A stretch of 64,000 bases of DNA. It comes from Balneolaceae bacterium (GTDB lineage Bacteria > Bacteroidota > Rhodothermia > Balneolales > Balneolaceae). How positions within the stretch are numbered: position 1 is the stretch's first letter; each line of letters opens with the position of its first letter. Positions 53,337 through 61,367 of this stretch are shown here, in pieces. Under the pieces are notes generated by a model, which had not been told where the DNA came from, ran no database searches, and was given only the letters and a program-made list of their open reading frames with translations. The stretch covers positions 2,902,730 through 2,966,729 of the forward strand of contig CP030887.1 of NCBI GenBank assembly GCA_006969905.1. The letters are read 5' to 3'. Both the position numbers and the translations under genes were made by a program.

Positions 53337-53991
53337 AGATATTGAGACGTATTACAGGCTTCATTCAAAAATCTATGATGCCACCCGTTGGAGTTTTCTG
53401 TTTGGCAGAAAAGGTTTATTTCATGAATTGCCCAAATTAGCCCCAAATGCACATATCCTGGATTTAGGCTGTGGAACAGGAATTCATCTTCCGCTCCTTC
53501 AAAAGAAATACCCTGATGCAAAAATAACTGCCCTGGATTGTTCTTATCAGATGATTTCAATAGCTGAAAAAAAGGCCGGGAAATCTATTCAATTCATCCA
53601 TAAAGGATATAATAAAGACTGTTTTGAAGCCGCCTCTTTTGATTTAATTCTTTGCTCTTATTCACTAACTATGATGAGCCAAACAGATATGGTGATCAAA
53701 AGTATAGAGCAGCATCTTAAACCAAATGGAATACTCGTTGTTGTTGATTTTGACACCACTCCTTTCACATGGTTTTCAAAATGGATGAAAAAGAATTATG
53801 TCTTTTTTGAACCAAACTTATTCAGGCTTTTGAAGGATAGTTTCAGAGTCACGCCATTATGTACAAGGGAGGCTTGGTTTGGACTTTATTCGTATTCGAT
53901 ATTCTTAGGAAAAAATAGAGTCATTGCGAACGAAGTGAAGCAATCTTTTGGAGATTGCCACGGTCGTGCTTCGCAGACTCCCTCGCAATGA
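53329..53991 (+). CDS. btaB: BtaB-like SAM-dependent methyltransferase with repeat-derived C-terminus
   Basis: 220 residues. BtaB adds three methyl groups to the homoserine headgroup made by BtaA. The start YYRLHSKIYDATRWSFLFGRK is typical of BtaB, and the class I methyltransferase motifs are present: ILDLGCGTGIHLPLL (motif I), ITALDCSYQM, FDLILCSYSLTMM and GILVVVDFD. Residues 198-220 (starting VIANEVKQSF) are translated from a 73-bp repeat element, and the stop codon lies in its right terminal repeat, so the last 23 residues are not native to the family. Function should be kept because the fold ends before them. Confidence 0.85.
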   Translation: MYKDIETYYRLHSKIYDATRWSFLFGRKGLFHELPKLAPNAHILDLGCGTGIHLPLLQKKYPDAKITALDCSYQMISIAEKKAGKSIQFIHKGYNKDCFEAASFDLILCSYSLTMMSQTDMVIKSIEQHLKPNGILVVVDFDTTPFTWFSKWMKKNYVFFEPNLFRLLKDSFRVTPLCTREAWFGLYSYSIFLGKNRVIANEVKQSFGDCHGRASQTPSQ

Positions 53992-53992
53992 C
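53920..53992. repeat. 73-bp repeat with perfect 10-bp terminal inverted repeats
   Basis: GTCATTGCGA (53920-53929) and TCGCAATGAC (53983-53992). It lies inside btaB and provides its last 23 codons and stop. Same end sequence as the elements at 18014 and 47142, but shorter. Confidence 0.85.
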
Positions 53993-54006
53993 TTTAATTA
54001 TTATCT

Positions 54007-54528
54007 ATGCATTCTCTGAAAAAAATCATATCAGGAGGTCAAACCGGAGTAGATCAGGCAGCTCTGCAAGCCGCACTTGATAGCGGTATTATACATTGGG
54101 GTTGGTGTCCTCCCGGAAGGGTTTGTGAAAACGGGGTTATTCCTTCACAATTCAAACTGCAGGAAACACCCCAGGAATGTGATGATTCTGCTCCGGATAT
54201 CCCCCGCTCTCAAAGAACTATTTGGAATGTAAGAGACTCAGATGGCTCACTGATATTTTGGATTAAAGAAATGGCAAAGTTACATAGTGAACCCCGAAAC
54301 AAGTTCGGGGCAGGCGCCGGGACAAAGTTAGCTTTAGAAACAGCCAAGCAACTTAGGAAACCCTATATGATAGTTCATCCTGAATCTGTTGATTTAACAT
54401 TGATCCAACGTTGGATTCAGGAAAACGAAATAGAAGTGCTTGGCGTGGGTGGGCCTAGTGAAGGAAGCTGCCCGGGAATTTATGATCAAACTTATTCAAT
54501 AATGAGCCAGATATTATCAGGAAACTAA
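54007..54528 (+). CDS. Putative molybdenum-cofactor carrier (YpsA/Moco-carrier-like) with in-frame repeat
   Basis: 173 residues, Rossmann-like LOG/Moco-carrier fold. Opening IISGGQTGVDQAALQAALD, then GWCPPGRVCENGVIPSQF and the closing GVGGPSEGSCPGIYDQT are characteristic; the family binds molybdenum cofactor in algae and is a putative carrier in bacteria. Between FWIKEMAKLHS and GTKLALETAKQLRKP, where relatives have a short loop, this protein has an extra EPRNKFGAGA segment encoded by a 21-bp-type hairpin repeat (54292-54310). It starts 15 nt after btaB. Its last codons share a sequence with the neighbouring ABC gene's end (see the flanking duplication). Confidence 0.75.
   Translation: MHSLKKIISGGQTGVDQAALQAALDSGIIHWGWCPPGRVCENGVIPSQFKLQETPQECDDSAPDIPRSQRTIWNVRDSDGSLIFWIKEMAKLHSEPRNKFGAGAGTKLALETAKQLRKPYMIVHPESVDLTLIQRWIQENEIEVLGVGGPSEGSCPGIYDQTYSIMSQILSGN
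54292..54310. repeat. In-frame hairpin repeat inside the Moco-carrier-like gene
   Basis: CCCCGAA (54292-54298), loop ACAAG, TTCGGGG (54304-54310). Same loop and arrangement as the intergenic 21-bp hairpins. Confidence 0.75.
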
Positions 54529-54534
54529 CTGCTT
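54512..54534. repeat. Left copy of the duplication flanking parDE
   Basis: Contains TATCAGGAAACTAACTGCT (54515-54533), identical to 55285-55303. It covers the end of the Moco-carrier-like gene. Confidence 0.75.
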
Positions 54535-54561
54535 TTTTATTGCAGAAAAACGTAGAAATCA

Positions 54562-54930
54562 TCACTCAGAACCAAGCGAAGAATTCAAACGCTTACCCAA
54601 TACTTCTATCTCATTCTTTAGAGTTGGTTCAAGTTCATCCAAGCGATCTATTACATTTCGTGATGTATGTAAAATGGTCAAAACTATTACAAACTGATCT
54701 TTAACATGACAGATTAACCAGTGTTTGTTTGCCAGATAGGTTTGAAAATGGGGGCTGATCTCTTCTCTAATCGTAAGTACCTCGGAGTTTTCTTTTATGA
54801 GTTGTAACGCATTGTTTACTTCTTCAAGGTATTCATCAGCTATCTGTTCCCCCCATTCTGTAACAGAGTATTCATAAATATTGTCTAGCTCTTTATAAAA
54901 GGAATCCGTTAAAAAGAGCCGACTACTCAT
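54562..54930 (-). CDS. ParE/RelE-superfamily toxin
   Basis: 122 residues. ParE-like toxin fold: LTDSFYKELDNIYEYSVTEWGEQIADEYLEEV at the N-terminus, and HWLICHVKDQFVIVLTILHTSRNV matching the C-terminal strands, including the conserved Arg/His region. Known ParE toxins poison DNA gyrase, RelE relatives cut mRNA; which applies here cannot be told. Overlaps the antitoxin gene by 4 nt. The C-terminus past about residue 105 is longer than in typical ParE. Confidence 0.8.
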   Translation of the reverse strand: MSSRLFLTDSFYKELDNIYEYSVTEWGEQIADEYLEEVNNALQLIKENSEVLTIREEISPHFQTYLANKHWLICHVKDQFVIVLTILHTSRNVIDRLDELEPTLKNEIEVLGKRLNSSLGSE

Positions 54931-55184
54931 TCTTTTGTGGACTTAAAAGCCTTTAGGCCTGTTTTTAAATCCCCCGTATAAGGATTCAATTTCCCGGCTG
55001 ATGCATCATGATAACCTTTAAGAATTTTATTGCGGACTTCGGATGCCTGCTTACGATCCATTTCATGCCGAATTAAATCTCTCACATAGTCACTTGGAGT
55101 GCTATATACAGTTCCGTCTCCAGCATTTTTTTGGACAAAGTCTTTGAGTTCATCTGTAAGTGAAAGATTTATAGTAGAAGACAT
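54927..55184 (-). CDS. ParD/RHH-type antitoxin
   Basis: 85 residues. Ribbon-helix-helix DNA-binding N-terminus (STINLSLTDELKDFVQKN, YSTPSDYVRDLIRHEMDRK) and a C-terminal part that would wrap the toxin. It is upstream of the toxin gene, in the typical order, with a 4-nt overlap. Such antitoxins repress their own promoter, which should lie in the 102 bp upstream. Confidence 0.8.
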   Translation of the reverse strand: MSSTINLSLTDELKDFVQKNAGDGTVYSTPSDYVRDLIRHEMDRKQASEVRNKILKGYHDASAGKLNPYTGDLKTGLKAFKSTKE

Positions 55185-55281
55185 TTTTTCTCAGGTTAAT
55201 TCAATAATTGCCAATATATGAAAAAATAACCTCAAAAATATACACTTAGTAATCCAGAGCAGGGTGAAGAATCTATAACCC

Positions 55282-55304
55282 TAATATCAGGAAACTAACT
55301 GCTC
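55282..55304. repeat. Right copy of the duplication flanking parDE
   Basis: Same sequence as 54512-54534 with mismatches only at the third base and the last base of the 23-bp tract. It overlaps the 3' end of the ABC exporter gene (minus strand). Confidence 0.75.
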
Positions 55305-57059
55305 TTTGTACTGTAATTCGTACAGTTTTTTATAAAGACCATCTTCTTTTAGGATCAGCTCCTGATGAGAGCCTATTTCGCGAATCTCTCCTTTATGCAT
55401 CACCAGTATTTTGTCAGCTCCCTGGATTGTTGAAAGCCTGTGAGCTACTATAATAGAGGTTCTTCCTGTCATCATTCTCTCACTAGCCTCCGTTACCAAA
55501 GCTTCCGTCTCGGAATCTATACTTGATGTGGCTTCATCAAGTATTAAAATCTGCGGGTTATAAACTAACGCTCTAACAAAGCAAATCAGCTGTCTCTGCC
55601 CCATTGAAAGTGAAGCCCCTCGTTCTCTTAGTTTATAATCATAGGTACCAGGAAGTTTTTCAATAAATCGGTGCGCTTCAACTTTATGAGCAGCTTCTAT
55701 TACTTGTTCACGGGTAATCTCTTCATTGGCCAAAGTTATGTTTTCCAGGATTGTGCCTGAAAAAAGAGCATTATCCTGCAAGACCAACCCAAAATGGGAT
55801 CTTAAATCTGAAAGTGATAGCTCCCTGATATCGGTACCGTCAATCTTGACACTACCTTTTTCGATATCATAAAAGCGTAACAGGATATTTATTATGGTGG
55901 TTTTACCTGCCCCGGTTGCACCTACAATCGCAATATTTTCGCCCGGTTCTGCCACAAAAGATACATCTTTAAGAATATAGCCTTCACCCTCATTGTACTT
56001 GAACCATACATTCTGAAATTCAAGCTTGCCTTTTGGACTCCTCAGTACCACCGGATTTTCTGCCTCCTCTACTTTAGTTTCCGTATCCATGACATTGAAG
56101 ATGCGCTCAGATGATGCCAATGCTGACTGCAGGGTATTGAACTTTTCTGAAAGCCCCCTAATAGGCATAAAGAATTGGCGTGCATACTGTATGAATGCCA
56201 ACAGTACCCCAAAGGTAACCCCGCCCATCAAGGCCCTACCACCTCCGTACCAAACAATGAGTGCCATTGCAAAGCTTGCCAAAACCTCTACCAAAGGCCA
56301 GAAAATGGAGAAATAAAAGATCGTTTCTATATGAGCGGATTTATGATCCTCATTTATTTTTTCAAACTTTTTGAGCTGTTTCTTTTCACGATTAAAAAGC
56401 TGAACCACATCCATCCCATTAATATGCTCCTGGACAAAGGAGTTTAATCTGGCTATTTGATCCCGTACTTCCAGAAAAGCGACTCTCACTTTGGCTTTAA
56501 ACCAGAATGTGGCATAAAAAAGAATGGGAAGTACAGCAATGGTAACAAGACTGAGTTCCCAACTCATACTAAACATGAAGTAGAGAATGAAAAAGATTCG
56601 GAACAAATCCCCTATAATATTTACTACCCCATCTGATAATAGTTCGCTCAGCGCTTCAATATCGCTGGTGGTCCTGGTAATTAGCCTGCCAATAGGGTTT
56701 CTATCAAAAAACTGAACGTTGAGGGATTGTATTTTACTGAAAACCGCATTTCTCAACGAGTATAAGGTTCCCTGACCAAACCATCTTGTGAGATAAGTAT
56801 TGACAACCAATAAAATAAACTCACCTATTAAAGCAAGTACCAAAAGAATGATGATCTCAAAAAGTCCCTGAAGGTCTTCATTGGCAATGTAATCATCTAC
56901 AGCAATTTGAGTAAGCTTAGGGCGAATGGTGCCCAGGAAAGAGGCAGACAAGGTTAGCCCTATCGCCAGAACCACATACCAGCGATACGGTTTAATAAAA
57001 AAGTAAAGCCGACGAATAAGGTTAGTATCGACGGCTTTTTTAAAACTTTGTTTACTCAA
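55287..57059 (-). CDS. ABC exporter half, ATPase and membrane domain (catalytically normal Walker B)
   Basis: 590 residues. Six-helix membrane domain (about 20-320), then NBD: Walker A GATGAGKTT, Q-loop GLVLQDNALFSG, signature LSMGQRQL (deviant from LSGGQ), Walker B ILILDEATSS (with catalytic Glu) and H-loop VAHRLST. Lipid A/multidrug exporter-like. The deviant signature together with a normal Glu matches one half of asymmetric exporters such as TM287/288; the gene at 58495 has the complementary features. The start is TTG at 57059; the upstream in-frame stop allows no ATG. It lies 12 nt after the RNase Z-like gene. Confidence 0.85.
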   Translation of the reverse strand: MSKQSFKKAVDTNLIRRLYFFIKPYRWYVVLAIGLTLSASFLGTIRPKLTQIAVDDYIANEDLQGLFEIIILLVLALIGEFILLVVNTYLTRWFGQGTLYSLRNAVFSKIQSLNVQFFDRNPIGRLITRTTSDIEALSELLSDGVVNIIGDLFRIFFILYFMFSMSWELSLVTIAVLPILFYATFWFKAKVRVAFLEVRDQIARLNSFVQEHINGMDVVQLFNREKKQLKKFEKINEDHKSAHIETIFYFSIFWPLVEVLASFAMALIVWYGGGRALMGGVTFGVLLAFIQYARQFFMPIRGLSEKFNTLQSALASSERIFNVMDTETKVEEAENPVVLRSPKGKLEFQNVWFKYNEGEGYILKDVSFVAEPGENIAIVGATGAGKTTIINILLRFYDIEKGSVKIDGTDIRELSLSDLRSHFGLVLQDNALFSGTILENITLANEEITREQVIEAAHKVEAHRFIEKLPGTYDYKLRERGASLSMGQRQLICFVRALVYNPQILILDEATSSIDSETEALVTEASERMMTGRTSIIVAHRLSTIQGADKILVMHKGEIREIGSHQELILKEDGLYKKLYELQYKEQLVS

Positions 57060-57071
57060 ACTTCGGTTGGT

Positions 57072-58427
57072 TTAAAAACGGTCATGATCGTCATAAGAAG
57101 AACGGGATGAAGACCTGTTATCGGGTTCAGAGCTTTTGTTCTCATACCGGTTAGACCCATAAGAGCGGTTTCTATTCTGATAGCGATCTCCGCCACTTCT
57201 TCTGTCATCTGAGCGATAGCCTCCGCCACCTCTGCGATCATCAGAACGGTAACCTCCGCCTCCCCTGCGATCATCTGAGCGGTAGCCTCCTCCACTTCTG
57301 CGATCGTCAGAACGGTAACCTCCACCACTTCTTCTGTCATCTGAGCGGTAGCCTCCACCACCTCTACGATCATTAAAGGATTTTCTATGCCTGAAATTCC
57401 TGCCGCCACTACTTCTGTTATCACTTCGATGACTTGAACGTCCCCCTTCAGGCCTTCCACCTTTCAATTCGCGAAGCTCTACTTTTGGAGATACAATTCC
57501 CCGTTCATGAGAAGGATCGGTAAATATAGGGCGAAGTTCATTAGCCAGCCATGTGGGATAGAAACCCTCACGAGCCTCTTTTAACAATACATGGGGGTTC
57601 GTATACCGAGCCGAAAAATGACCAATTACCAATAATTTTGTTTGTGCTTCGGTTGCAACCCGGGCTGCATCTTTGGCTGATGAGTGCCCTGTTTCGCTGG
57701 CTTTATCAGCCAAAGTATCACTAAATGTGGCTTCGTGATACAGTATGTTTGTATTCAGTGCCAGCTTTACTGCATTTGGACAATATTCTGTATCGGTAAC
57801 ATATGCAAAGCTATCTCCAGGTCTGGGATGGCCTACAATTTCACTCGATTTAATTACAGAACCATCATCTAAGGTTACATCTTCTCCTGCCTTCAATGCC
57901 TTGAAGTGAGAGTCGTCTGTAACTCCTAACTCGGTAGCCAGCTCCGCATTTACTTTACCGGGTTTATCTTTTTCCTGGAATCTATATCCAAGGCAAAATC
58001 TCCGGTGCTTAAGCGGACGAGCAATCACATAATAGTCTTCCTCATCTACTACAGTAGCTTCTTCTATCGAATCTTCTACTTCCACAAAAACAATTTCAAA
58101 ACCTAACTCTATGCTTGAGAAATTAAGGTTCCATTCCACAAATTCCTGCAAACCTTTTGGACCGATCAGTGTGAGCGGCCGTTCGCGGCGTTGCAATTGT
58201 AAGGTTGATAGTAACCCGATAAGCCCTGAAAAATGATCCACATCGAAATGTGAAATAAACACACATTCTATTTTAGAGCGCTTTATGCCGGCTTGTAACA
58301 TCCGCATTTGTGCATTTTCACCACAGTCAAATAAGAAAACACTGCCTTCCCGCCATAATGCAACAGCCGGTAAATGCCTTACTGCTGTTGGTGTTGCTGA
58401 GGCTACTCCTAATGGTACTACAATCAT
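57072..58427 (-). CDS. RNase Z-like metallo-beta-lactamase protein with Gly/Arg-rich repeat tail
   Basis: 451 residues. The domain of about 310 residues has the tRNase Z layout: LFDCGENAQMRML, FISHFDVDHFSGLIGLL, ILYHEATFSD, ETGHSSAKDAARVA and LLVIGHFSARY. RNase Z trims tRNA 3' ends. The usual HxHxDH is HFDVDH here, so the second zinc-binding His is an Asp. After residue about 330 comes a low-complexity tail, in which the 11-residue unit GGGYRSDDRRS/G is repeated about five times (period exactly 33 bp, about 57178-57375), followed by Arg/Asn/Ser-rich sequence. Such tails bind RNA in other proteins. ATG at 58427 has GGGAG upstream. Confidence 0.75.
   Translation of the reverse strand: MIVVPLGVASATPTAVRHLPAVALWREGSVFLFDCGENAQMRMLQAGIKRSKIECVFISHFDVDHFSGLIGLLSTLQLQRRERPLTLIGPKGLQEFVEWNLNFSSIELGFEIVFVEVEDSIEEATVVDEEDYYVIARPLKHRRFCLGYRFQEKDKPGKVNAELATELGVTDDSHFKALKAGEDVTLDDGSVIKSSEIVGHPRPGDSFAYVTDTEYCPNAVKLALNTNILYHEATFSDTLADKASETGHSSAKDAARVATEAQTKLLVIGHFSARYTNPHVLLKEAREGFYPTWLANELRPIFTDPSHERGIVSPKVELRELKGGRPEGGRSSHRSDNRSSGGRNFRHRKSFNDRRGGGGYRSDDRRSGGGYRSDDRRSGGGYRSDDRRGGGGYRSDDRRGGGGYRSDDRRSGGDRYQNRNRSYGSNRYENKSSEPDNRSSSRSSYDDHDRF
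57178..57375 (-). repeat. 33-bp tandem repeat in the RNase Z-like gene
   Basis: Five units in phase with anchors at 57211, 57244, 57277, 57310 and 57343. Alternate units match better (GAGCGGTAGC versus GAACGGTAAC), which suggests growth in 66-bp steps. Confidence 0.8.
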
Positions 58428-58494
58428 TGTTATCTCCCGTTTTTTAAGATGGGGTTGTGCATTCAAGCCTGTGACCCCGCCAGTTTATTAGTTA

Positions 58495-60288
58495 TTAAAT
58501 TTCAGCCAATTCTTCTTCAAGTATCTGTTTGTTATACATGCTTGTATAATGTCCATTCTTTGCTAAAAGTTCTTCATGGGTTCCACTTTCTGCAATACTG
58601 CCATCTTTTAAGTAATGAATTATATCTGCATCCTTAATAGTAGAAATACGGTGGCTTATCATTATTGTTGTTTTTCCGCTCAAACCGCTACGTAAATGTT
58701 TAAGTATTGCCTCTTCCGTTTTAGTATCTACTGCACTCAATGAGTCATCAAAAATTAAAATACCAGGATTTTTTATCAATGCCCGGGCTATTGCTGTTCT
58801 CTGTTTCTGTCCTCCTGAAAGTGTTATTCCCCTTTCTCCTAGGATAGTCTCGAATTTTTTTTCAAAATCCAAAATATTCTCTTTTACCTGTGCTTTTTCC
58901 GCAGCCCCTTCAATCATTTCTTTGGAAGCATCCTCAACACCAAAAGCAATATTCTCTCCAATCGTATCCGAGAAAAGAAAAGTTTCCTGTGGCACATAAC
59001 CGATTAAAGAGCGTAGTTCATCCAGGTTTATCGATTTCAAATCAATGCCATCAATCAATATGGTACCTTCTACAGGATCAAAGAGCCGTGGTATAAGTTG
59101 AATCAACGTAGTTTTTCCTGAACCTGTACGGCCTACAAAAGCTACATTTTGTCCTGCTTCTATTTTAAAGCTCACATTGTTTATTACCTTTTCTTCAGAA
59201 CCGGGATATTTAAAACTTACATTTTTGAATTCAATGCTTCCCTTTAAGTCAATGCTTTGAGCTTCTGATGAGGATTCTATTTCCACATCTTCATCCAGTA
59301 CTTCTTCTATCCTGTTCCAAGAAGCAAGAGAACGCTGAAACCGGTTGGTTGTATAGCCTAGTGCTGCGACCGGCCAGATTAAATACGCCACATAAATAAG
59401 AAACTCAGCAATATTACCAATAGTGATAATCCCTTCGATAACCATAGCACCCCCTTTCCAGATAACTATAATGAGAGAGATACCGATTAAAAAGTTAAGA
59501 GCCGGATGAAAAAGGGACTCAATCATATCAAGTCTCAGCTTTTTCTTTCTATACCCTTCGCTTAATCTTTCAAATTTTACCTGCTCGCTATCAATCCGGT
59601 TGTATGCCTTTATCAGCCTGATACTGGAAAAGGTTTCTTTCGCCTGGCCTGCAAGTACTGAGTATTGCTCTTGTATGATTGTTGAATGTTTATGGATATA
59701 ACCGGTAATCCAATAGGCAAATACGGATATAAGTGGAAGAGGAATTAATGCCCAAAACATTAGCTCTTTATTTACCAGGTACATCATGGTGATTACAAAA
59801 CCCGCCCTGGTAATTGTATTTATGCTGTACATTATAACAGGGCCATAGTATTCACGAACCTTGTTTATGTCTTCTGTGGAGCGTACATATACTTCACCGG
59901 AAGAAAACTTAGCATAAAACCGCTGAGGGAGCTTCATAAGTTTTTCCAGCACCTGATTTCTCATATCAAATTCTACTTTCCTTGAGGAAACAATCAGGGT
60001 TTGGCGTGTAGCAAATAATAAAACTCCGTAAAGAGCAACTGAGCCCAGTAAATAAAGAGAGTTTTCGGCAAGTATGATTCCTGCTTCACTTGAAAAAAGG
60101 GTTTGAAACAAACTATCCGGTACATCATAATTGGAATCAGAAAGAGCCTCTACCTCATCCATGGTTTGACGTATGAGAACAGGAATCCAAACTAAAAAGA
60201 AATTCGCCCCCGTAAGGAACAGGGCACCAAGCACCACAGATGTTTTATATCTGCTTAGGTAGGTATTTAATTGCTTGATTGCTCCCAA
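58495..60288 (-). CDS. ABC exporter half, ATPase and membrane domain (degenerate Walker B)
   Basis: 597 residues. Membrane domain (about 15-320) and NBD: Walker A GRTGSGKTT, Q-loop GYVPQETFLFS, signature LSGGQKQR (canonical), Walker B ILIFDDSLSAVD with Asp in place of the catalytic Glu, H-loop MISHRIST. That is the pattern of the degenerate half of heterodimeric exporters (YheI/TM287-like). The partner is most likely the gene at 55287. TTG start at 60288 with GGAGAG upstream. Gene order on this strand: this half, RNase Z-like gene, other half. Confidence 0.85.
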   Translation of the reverse strand: MGAIKQLNTYLSRYKTSVVLGALFLTGANFFLVWIPVLIRQTMDEVEALSDSNYDVPDSLFQTLFSSEAGIILAENSLYLLGSVALYGVLLFATRQTLIVSSRKVEFDMRNQVLEKLMKLPQRFYAKFSSGEVYVRSTEDINKVREYYGPVIMYSINTITRAGFVITMMYLVNKELMFWALIPLPLISVFAYWITGYIHKHSTIIQEQYSVLAGQAKETFSSIRLIKAYNRIDSEQVKFERLSEGYRKKKLRLDMIESLFHPALNFLIGISLIIVIWKGGAMVIEGIITIGNIAEFLIYVAYLIWPVAALGYTTNRFQRSLASWNRIEEVLDEDVEIESSSEAQSIDLKGSIEFKNVSFKYPGSEEKVINNVSFKIEAGQNVAFVGRTGSGKTTLIQLIPRLFDPVEGTILIDGIDLKSINLDELRSLIGYVPQETFLFSDTIGENIAFGVEDASKEMIEGAAEKAQVKENILDFEKKFETILGERGITLSGGQKQRTAIARALIKNPGILIFDDSLSAVDTKTEEAILKHLRSGLSGKTTIMISHRISTIKDADIIHYLKDGSIAESGTHEELLAKNGHYTSMYNKQILEEELAEI

Positions 60289-60322
60289 CGTCTCTCCAAT
60301 ACCGGTTTAATACCGATGTTTT

Positions 60323-61357
60323 TCAGTCCTTAAACTTTCGATTCCAGTATTCACCTATGGCCTTTCCTGATAAATAAGCTGCTTCCAGCGAACTTCCATT
60401 CATGTACCCCCCAATTACTGCAATTGGAGTATCATTGCCTACTACTTCCATAAAGGGATATGGTAATGGATTAATAACGGTACTGTATCTCCAGAAATGG
60501 AGTTGCTTCCAATTAGGTACGGCAGCCCATCCTCCTAATACTTCTGAAAGTGCATCTAAAATCTTCTCCTCAACCACATCCCTTTTTTCATTTTCGTGAT
60601 CTTTTGAAAATTCAGCAGTAGTGTGTATTACAAATGACGTTTCCTGTTCACTACCTCTTTTTATCTTTTCATTGGTTATAGAAGAAATAACCGGATGATC
60701 TGTTTCGAGCATAGCCCAATCGGGTGTGCCTGCATCACCGTAACCAACCATGAAGGAGAAGGACGGATTGTATTCAACTTCATCTATTTCTCTAACCAAT
60801 TTAAGGGTTGCAATTTCATCGATAGTTGTGTTTAAAACCGCATAAGCCTGCTTAGATGGAGTAGCAATAATAACTGCATCAGCACTCTCTACAGCACTGG
60901 AGGTAAAATTAAGCATCCATGTTTTTTTCTTTGTACGATCCTGCCCAATATGAGTAAGGCCTCCTACTTTAGTCTCAGTTCGTACATCAACATACCTGGC
61001 TAAAAAACGCCCTACTTCATTCATTCCTTTAGGCGCAATAAACCGCTTCTTAGAAGGCCTCAACTCTTTCGTTTTCCCGTCTTCAACATTATGATAAACA
61101 AAAGGCCCTACCCATGGCTCAATAACACCTCTATCTCCCAATTCCTTTACAAATGGGGTAAATTTTTCTGAACTCAATTCAATATAGGGCAAACCATGAT
61201 CTAATCTGGTTGCATTTTCTTTTCCTGCATAGCGGGTAGATAGCCTGCCTCCATATCCTTTACTCTTTTCGAATACCACAACCTCATGGCCGCCATTTGC
61301 AAGTTCACGTCCTGCTGTTAATCCGGCTACACCTGCTCCTATTATTGCAATTTTCAT
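60323..61357 (-). CDS. FAD-dependent oxidoreductase (renalase-like)
   Basis: 344 residues. The N-terminal dinucleotide-binding motif IAIIGAGVAGLTAGREL and VVVFEKSKGYGGRLSTRY (the glycine-rich second motif of amine-oxidase-like flavoproteins), a C-terminal FAD segment IAVIGGYMNGSSLEAAYLSG, and no signal peptide. Renalase-like and amine oxidase-like proteins oxidise isomeric dihydro-NAD(P) or amines; the substrate here is unknown. It lies 10 nt after the AtuA-like gene and 34 nt before the ABC gene. Confidence 0.8.
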   Translation of the reverse strand: MKIAIIGAGVAGLTAGRELANGGHEVVVFEKSKGYGGRLSTRYAGKENATRLDHGLPYIELSSEKFTPFVKELGDRGVIEPWVGPFVYHNVEDGKTKELRPSKKRFIAPKGMNEVGRFLARYVDVRTETKVGGLTHIGQDRTKKKTWMLNFTSSAVESADAVIIATPSKQAYAVLNTTIDEIATLKLVREIDEVEYNPSFSFMVGYGDAGTPDWAMLETDHPVISSITNEKIKRGSEQETSFVIHTTAEFSKDHENEKRDVVEEKILDALSEVLGGWAAVPNWKQLHFWRYSTVINPLPYPFMEVVGNDTPIAVIGGYMNGSSLEAAYLSGKAIGEYWNRKFKD

Positions 61358-61367
61358 TCTTCTTAAA

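Noticed and set aside
57178-57375. CRISPR-like repeat array
   Set aside because: Units are contiguous with no spacers and encode a protein repeat.
57056-57460. Val/Thr/Glu-rich open frame over the RNase Z tail
   Set aside because: A shifted-frame reading of the 33-bp tandem repeat.
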